Part shown: in pieces, positions 57,804-64,000 of the stretch
Numbering within the stretch: position 1 is the first letter of the stretch
Layout of the letters: each line of letters starts with the position of its first letter
Origin: Arcuatula senhousia
Taxonomy: Eukaryota > Mollusca > Bivalvia > Mytilida > Mytilidae
Assembly: GCA_963971305.1 (NCBI GenBank)
Contig: OZ020303.1
Span: 19,403,184-19,467,183, forward strand
Direction: 5' to 3'
DNA length: 64,000 bases
Notes under the pieces: model-generated
Told to the model about the DNA's origin: nothing
Seen by the model: the letters and a program-made list of their open reading frames with translations, nothing else
Database searches by the model: none
Position numbers and translations under genes: made by a program

Positions 57804-58806
57804 AAAAGCTACGCCGAGCGCAGCATGATACGACCGCAACAAGTTGAGCCCTGTACGTTGAAGGCCCAATATGGATAGTCCATTGCTTTGGTCACATGAA
57901 GCCCATGGTGGACTTACAAAGCTTTTTGACACATGCATCCTGTGGTGGACTTAGAAATGCATTTTTGACAAATATATTTACATCAACATCTTATACAAAA
58001 AGCCTTATTTCTATACATGTATTAATTTACAATTTTGGCCCTTTGACCCCTAATTCCTCAAAAATGGTAAAAGATATTGCTAATCCGATAAAAAATAATA
58101 GGAAATTGTGTACATGGAATCCGATGAAAAAAAGATTTTGAAAATCGGAGCACAAATAAAAAAGTTTATTTTATGGGCGTGGCCTGTCTTTTGCCCCCTG
58201 TAACAATGTAATGGTGAAATACATATCAAAATCATTGACACATTTTGTTGACAAAATTTAATGATGAATTGATCAACAAAGAAAGAATTTTCTAAATCTA
58301 ATGAATAATAAACTTTGTCAATACACCTGTTTTAGCCCTTTTTGGCCCTTTTTTCTAAAACAGTAGGGGCCTCAAACCCCAAATACAAAACTAAGATTCC
58401 GTTAGTGGATATAATCATCATATATAAACTTCATAACAATTGGCAGATGAATTTATACATTTTGTTGACAGAATTTAATAAGGAATTCAATAAAAAAAGA
58501 ATTTTCAAAATCAAATGAATAATAAACATTCTACAACAGTTTTGTCAACACACACGTATTAGCCCCTTTTGGCCCTTTTTTCTGAAACAGTAGGGGCCAC
58601 CAACCCCAAATACAATAGGAACCTTCCTCTAGTGGTTACAAACATCATATGAAAATTTCATAACAATTGGTCAATATTTACTCAAGTTATCGCACGGAAA
58701 CCAAATGTCCCCAGACGACGACGACAACGACAACGACAACGACGACGACGACGACGACGACAGCATCATACCATTATACGTCCGCAAATTTTTTGCGGTC
58801 GTATAA
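57804..58806 (-). mobile_element. Family D hairpin-ended element, copy 2 (complete, ~1 kb)
   Basis: It starts AAAAGCTACGCCGAGCGCAG (complement of the right end at 20845-20866) and ends with a GACGACGAC run (58715-58761) and the hairpin ATACGTCCGC...GCGGTCGTAT (58776-58804). Two to three internal units contain TAGTGG.TA..A.CATCATAT and TTGGCCCTTTTTTCTGAAAC. It is uninterrupted, so it serves as the reference for the nested copy at 16338. Confidence 0.88.
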
Positions 58807-59182
58807 AAAAATATTCATGTTGCCAATATTTTCGCCGAAATTCCAAAATCAGGAATTTAGCAAAAATTTACACTTTTGACGGGAGGATGTTTTTTTTTAT
58901 CAAAATACATAAAAAATCCTACAGATCATACTTATAAGACATTATTTTGAAGAATCTACCACACCTATCTGTTACAAATTATTTCTTAAAAAACTACAAG
59001 TATTTTCATATGTTTCAAAAGACTGATGAAGAAGTACATGATACATTAGTCAACATCTTTGAAACAATGATGGCAATAAGAATCAGCTAGATTTAATTAA
59101 TGCACTTAGATTACATAAGACAATTTTTTTTTTACTTTTTCTATGTAATAGGTACATGTCCATATATTAATCAGAAACTTAC
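58807..59182. other. Intron-like AT-rich sequence
   Basis: Nothing supportable. Confidence 0.45.
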
Positions 59183-59206
59183 GTTTGAAGACAATAAAAT
59201 TCTGCT
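59183..59206 (-). CDS. Possible 24-bp exon or start-codon exon (QNFIVFK)
   Basis: The donor CAAAC/GTAAGTTTC at 59183 is strong, and its single leftover base fits 55210. Two models exist. (1) A short exon after a weak acceptor GGCTAG, encoding (E)QNFIVFK and in phase with 61658. (2) A first coding exon from an ATG at 59218-59220 in good initiation context (AAACATGG), reading MEWLEQNFIVFK. The second would make 61658-61714 a separate or 5' exon. Confidence 0.4.
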
Positions 59207-59222
59207 CTAGCCATTCCATGTT

Positions 59223-60689
59223 TATTTATAACATCCAAAAAAGTAAACCATAAAAAGATGACTCAGACATAAAAGCCACAATATCCAAATAATGATTTCT
59301 GTGACAAGGTTTGACCAAGAGAAACCCCCACCACACACACGTACAAGACCAATGTCCAGGGACCCGTAACATACAAAAGTGTCAAGTGGCATTTCAAAGT
59401 CTGCTGGGCGCAAAACACCAAACAAAGGACCAGTGACCAAATGAAAATAATATACAATCATTCACAGCTAGTACAAAATACCCGTCAAAATATTTCAATT
59501 AAAATTTTTCTTCAGTCCTCCAATTACTAATTCTATTTCTACGATTTTGGCATGTTCAATTTAACAAGTTATTTATGTGGGTAGACTTTGACCTTACCAG
59601 GACCTCAAATCTGACCCAAGGAGAACTTTTTAATAGATAATTATTTTTTCTATTGTGAAACACAGTATCTGTTTAAGTGGCCATTAACTTCCATATTGTT
59701 AATTGCAGGTCTTGAAGTAGAATAACTGTTTGCATTTGAACAATCAGAGATGAATAGCATGTTTTAGTTCAATGTCATTAAGACCAGGCTGACTTAAGGA
59801 TTAGAGAAATGGTTCTAATGCTGATTATCTGTCTAATGACATGTTATGAAGCTTATTTAGAGATTTTAAGAAAATTGTAAGAAAGGGAAGGGAATTTGTA
59901 AGTTGCATGACAACTGTCTATAAAAAGAAAAAAATCAGGTTACAAAAAAAAATCTATGCTTTCTTTCTGAGAATCCAATGAACGAAGAAAAATGTAAAAA
60001 AAAATGTCATTTTTCTTGAATTATAGAACCTGAATGCGATTCATGCAACCAAAGTTAAACTTCAAATTACTTCATATTTGCATAAAAATAATATATATTA
60101 CAATTATTCTAATCTGAAGAATTATAAAAATATTGGGACTTCCACTGCTACTTTAAAATGTTTATAGAAAAACAAAATCTAAGATCTGCATATTATATAA
60201 CTTATTAGACTTTTCCCTGCTGGATGAAAACCAGCACTTCCTAAGAATCCATAAACCTAGTTTTCAAATTCAAATTCAATATTTGACTAAAGTTTTATGT
60301 CAAACTTTTGTGGATTTATAGATCGATACTTCCTGTAGTTAGCATAAAGATGACATAAATAAGAGAAATAAAAAAGTTTTCATTTTCATTATTCAAGCCT
60401 CCAAAGTAAACTGGAATAATTTTCCCCTCAATAAAAGAAATTCTCATTTACTTTAAGATTATGTAAGTCTTGTTATCCTGAAAACTCAGTGAAGCATTGG
60501 GCAAAAAATAGAAACCAACTTTTGTAACAGATTCACAAAAAATGGTGAAAACTTAACCGATTTTGTGTTACAATTGATGAAAGAATGAGATTACTGTAAA
60601 AATTATGAAATCTACACCTGGTACTTAGTTCTGATGGTTATCTTCAAACTTGCTTCCAAACTGATTAATAAGATTCAGTATTCAGAGAC
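59223..60689. other. Intron-like sequence
   Basis: The minus frame 59222-59461 covers a GC-richer patch but has no splice or family evidence. The remainder is AT-rich. Confidence 0.4.
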
Positions 60690-60860
60690 AATCCAGGGTC
60701 TGCCAAGTTTGAGGGGGCCTAATGGCAAAAACTTCAAAATTTGACATGAAAATTTAAGAAATCTTGGTAAAACAATGTTTTTTTTTTTAAGCAAATTAAG
60801 AATATTGGGTGAAAAGGGGGGGGGGGTATGCCCTTTCTCACAGTCCCCATCTGAATGCAC
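60690..60860. repeat. Decayed GGATCCAGG-type MITE
   Basis: CAATCCAGGGTCTGCCAAG, AGGGGGCCTAATGGCAAAAA and a G run before GTATGCCCTTTC resemble 46108-46262 (CCAGAGGTCCATG; GGGGGGCATACACCC). Confidence 0.55.
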
Positions 60861-61657
60861 TAGAATCACTATGGGGCTATAACAGACAAGTTTGATATAG
60901 TAAACCAATACTTTTCCTAGTCTAACACATTTCTATACAAAGTTTATAATATTAATTTAAGGAATGCACATTGACTGGCTACTGCAGCTATAAAACAGAT
61001 AATTTATACCCTAACAGACAATAACAGAATCCAATGCATGGCTTACTGTTTTATCCTGCAAAACCCATGAAAAAGGTATAAAATAAATATTTATGGCTAT
61101 TTTTCACCTAGGCCTGTTGAGTTATGGGGTTCTAATAACCTTGAAAGAAATTATTTCTGGTGCATAAAAAGTAAGACAAATTTATTTGGATGCATAAAAA
61201 AAATGCACATAAAACAGTTCATGCTTAAAACCATGCTTTTAATTACGAATAGGCATGTGAATAAAAAAGTAAGCCATTTAATAAAGTTTATTTTTTGACT
61301 GCCCAGATTTATCAATGTGTAACTTGCTTCCATAAGAGAGTAACTTAAATGAATTCAAAAAGGGTTTGTTTTTAGGCATATCATTTCACGAGGATTGCCA
61401 CTTGAGGGCTAAACTAATGTTTATTTCTTAAATAGCTCTTTCCATCAAGTATCAGGTTTACATATCAAAACTTCATCCAATACTTAAAAGATGCACATTT
61501 AATCTCCATAAGAAAAGAATAGTTAAATTGCCTGGTTGTTGGATCATCCGGATTTACAACAAAGTATCGTTACTCATCGTTTAATCCGTCTCTAAATGTT
61601 TGTATAAACGGGAGATAATCCTTGTCAAACACACAGAAGGGTTGATTAAGGACTTAC

Positions 61658-61714
61658 CTTGATGAAGGGAAGGTAACAAGAGACAAACAGTCAGGATCCA
61701 CCAGTTCTTTGTGT
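61658..61714 (-). CDS. 57-bp exon, possible signal-peptide exon
   Basis: The acceptor TTCCTTCTTTTTTTCAG precedes ACACAAAG (61714). The donor ATCAAG/GTAAGTCC follows 61658. Both are textbook. Two frames are open. One reads TKNWWILTVCLLLPSLHQ, with a hydrophobic core and small/polar end typical of a signal peptide, and leaves one base as the 59206 exon needs. The other reads HKELVDPDCLSLVTFPSS and leaves two bases, which would not fit 59206 but fits 46389. No upstream exon with a certain start codon was found before the window edge. Confidence 0.6.
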
Positions 61715-63084
61715 CTGAAAAAAAGAAGGAACAAAGTTTAATCATTTCTCAGTCCAATTGAGATGCACAGTAGATAATGGAATCCTGTACGTGACATTCA
61801 CAAAACAAGTACATTATTGAAATCTGAAATGGAAAACAGCAAGAAAACTGTAAAATGACCACTTGGCTCTCATCACTGATTGGGATTGGCACCATATATA
61901 ATACAAAAGTGTATATCATTCAAATCTGATCTTGTCACTTGGGTTAAAACACTTTTTTCTGATGTATAAGCATCAGAAAATTTCAAAGATGACATATCAA
62001 ATGTTTTTTTTTATTTATTAGGTCACCTGAAAAAAGTAGAACAAAAAGATTCAAAAGTATGTGCGTAAATTATTCATGTAAAGAGTACACAGTTAGCTAA
62101 CGTTGGTTTTCCATTATTTTGAAAAACTTGTACTCAGAGCCAGATGTACTTTAGAACTGTTAGCTAGAGTTACAGGTGTTAAAACGTACCTATCAAGACT
62201 GAATGCATATATTGTGATCAAGTTCTTTACTCAACCATACAATACAATTATCAATACACAACTTTTTTTTATCTTTCTTCAAAAGAACTGAAAACTAGAT
62301 CATCATATATCTCTGACGACCCATTTCGATGCATATAAGTCTTTTTGAGGTTTTGCCCACCACCTTTGTAAAATCAGCGGGATACTTGGAATTTATCTTA
62401 TAAAACAAATATCAAACTTTTTACATGTTACATGATATTCTTTATAAAATGAAATAAAAACCAAATTGAACGATAAAATCTTCATGAGTTCAGACATCTA
62501 CAACCTGTATTATCTTTAAAAGATGTAACTATCTTATTAATTCAATAAAAAAATCTACCATTTAAACTGTAGGAGATAAAATCAGGGAAATAACTAATTT
62601 CCTTTGAAAAAAATTAATACTGCTATCAAAATATGTCAAAATTATTTTTGCTCTTCAAACTTGTTCATAAAAACAAGACTTCACAATCTTAAGAAAATTG
62701 ATAGATAAATTTATATCAGATTTTTATTGCCTTATGCAATTCCAAGTTGTTGTCTAATTACTTTACAACTGATTTTTTGAACTACTAGAAAAGTATGGGT
62801 ATTTCTGACAGACAAGAAAATGTACCTCAACAATCCAAAATATCAACATTTTCTCCTACTTTCATTATTATTATTTTCGTGGTTTTTGTGGATAAATTTG
62901 ATAATTTAAAAAAGAAATTGAACATTATCTGTATGCTGCAGACTTCAGAACCACAAATCAAGAATCAATGAATTGACCCTTTTTCATCAAACCACGAAAA
63001 TTGGAAAATTGGAACCCACGAAAAACTATCAAAGCCAAATTAGACAAAGTTATTAAAAATCTTTAATACCTGTCAAAGTAAAAC
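61715..63084. other. Intron-like AT-rich sequence
   Basis: No repeat family or exon is supported. Confidence 0.45.
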
Positions 63085-63297
63085 ATGGCCAGACATTGTT
63101 AAATGGAAAGTTAATGAGTGACAGACCTGAATTTGAAGCCCACTTTAAGGGACCCCATGCTTAGATCTGGTTAGATGCTAGATGCTGTATACCAAACATC
63201 CAAGGGCCTCAGATTAGTACTTACAAATATTTTTCCAGCCCTCCGCCTTACATTAACCATTTAATTATATGCATTTTCCGTAAAACCAGGCAAAAAA
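63085..63297 (+). mobile_element. Family F short element, copy 3 (most diverged)
   Basis: ACATGGCCAGACATTGTTAA at the left, AAACCAGGCAAAAAAATT at the right, with GGGACCCCATG and GATGCTGTATACCAAACATC inside. The upstream TACCTGTCAAAGTAAAA also matches the region before copies 1 and 2, so the true left end may be ~20 bp earlier. Confidence 0.7.
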
Positions 63298-64000
63298 ATT
63301 AAAATTTTAGCTTCATACAACTATTTGAGGGGCAAATCCATTAACATTTAGGTAAGATCAGAAACAAAATTGCATTCAATGTTTTGGCAAGTAAAAAAGT
63401 CATGCATCTAAGAAGTGAACCAAGTTTCATGATGATCTGAGACATAAAAAATATATAAAGTCAAATGATTTATAAAATGAAATAATAATTACCTGTCATT
63501 TTTCATGAGACATTCCAAAAAACATTTTTGTACAAAAATAACCCAAGATGAATATATTGATATAGCAAATCCCAGTCTTAACTAATATCTCTCATGATCC
63601 CGAATCTTGACCCCAAATATCTCATTCATCAAAACATGTATTATCTGCAAAAACAAAAAGTTATCCATCCCCAAAAACACCTGCTAATGTCTACATCTCT
63701 TGGTAAGAAAAAAAAATGCCAACAAGTTTGAATGTTTTGCTAACATTATATCTGATGATGGTGCTCAGCATGGGGTCCAGTCTAATTTCTACTTTCACAT
63801 ATGTAAATGATTGTGCATGTCAGAATTATAGGAAGAGATGACAAATAAATGATGTTGCTGGGAAAATAAAGCCAGTTTTATCAACTATACAGGGTGGTTA
63901 ATATGCTTCTCCCCCTGTGAATAGTTCTCTGACATTCCTGATACTCTGACATGGTCACAGAGTCAGTCATCCATCAACATGCATATTATAAGTAGCACCT
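63298..64000. other. Unassigned AT-rich sequence to window end
   Basis: A possible donor-like GTAATT at about 63487-63492 (minus) follows a short MKND frame. This is too weak to call. Confidence 0.4.

Noticed and set aside
59222..59461. 79-residue minus-strand frame
   Set aside because: No splice signals, no recognised family, overlapped by another frame; a GC-richer patch alone is not evidence of coding.
1..64000. tRNA, rRNA, LTR pairs, Rep/helicase or transposase ORFs
   Set aside because: Looked for and not found; no B-box-like tRNA core, no long direct terminal repeats, no catalytic motifs other than the LINE YADD.

Overview
The window is visibly AT-rich, non-coding-dominated eukaryotic DNA. 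Its repeat families are ones I associate from memory with bivalve molluscs: hairpin-ended elements carrying long GTC/GACGG runs and opening ATACCCCGCCAC, ATACGACCGC, AGCTCACCTGG or ATGTCTCGCC. A mussel-like bivalve is therefore the best guess (inference; no marker gene is present). I see no operon, rRNA, tRNA or CRISPR.

Genes. Almost everything that reads as host coding lies on the minus strand, as short exons with good splice sites in very long introns. Downstream group: 24037-24123, 21292-21417, 15742-15837, 14525-14720 and 13742-13987. Every junction in it is phase-consistent. It encodes a protein resembling an uncharacterised aquatic-animal family with a tyrosine-recombinase-like C-terminal signature (LGHTQAVHSNHYR). 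The last exon is broken after its acceptor. Upstream group: 61658-61714, 59183-59206 (weak), 55123-55210, 46346-46389, 43355-43384, 31413-31535 and 27698-27764. It is also phase-consistent and may begin with a signal peptide. I do not recognise its product. Whether the two groups are one gene is open: 27764 ends in phase 2 and 24123 begins in phase 0, so at least one exon would be missing between them.

Mobile DNA, left to right. (i) 2403-4822 is a hairpin-ended element (family A) split by a fold-back element built of CCATGG-centred units. (ii) 7201-7800 is a reverse-transcriptase remnant. (iii) 9450-11760 is a family B element running into GTGGGACTT satellites. (iv) 11791-12561 is family C copy 1. 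(v) 16338-20866 is family D with complete family B and family A elements nested in it. (vi) 21655-24459 holds AGTCCCAC arrays ending in a family B hairpin. (vii) 35791-39196 is family C copy 2, containing a 5'-truncated LINE, itself split by a GGCCTGGCCT fold-back element with a perfect 10-bp target duplication. (viii) 52019-54215 is a second copy of that fold-back with a 9-bp duplication, carrying a third kind of fold-back made of six 7-bp units per arm. (ix) 56233-57570 is family C copy 3, and 57804-58806 is family D copy 2.

The strongest novelty candidate is the set of three unrelated fold-back families whose inverted arms are each built from a different short tandem word, together with the hairpin-ended, satellite-bearing elements they jump into. 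The latter resemble Helentron-associated (HINE/pearl-type) non-autonomous elements by architecture. No transposase, Rep/helicase or full-length reverse transcriptase is encoded here.
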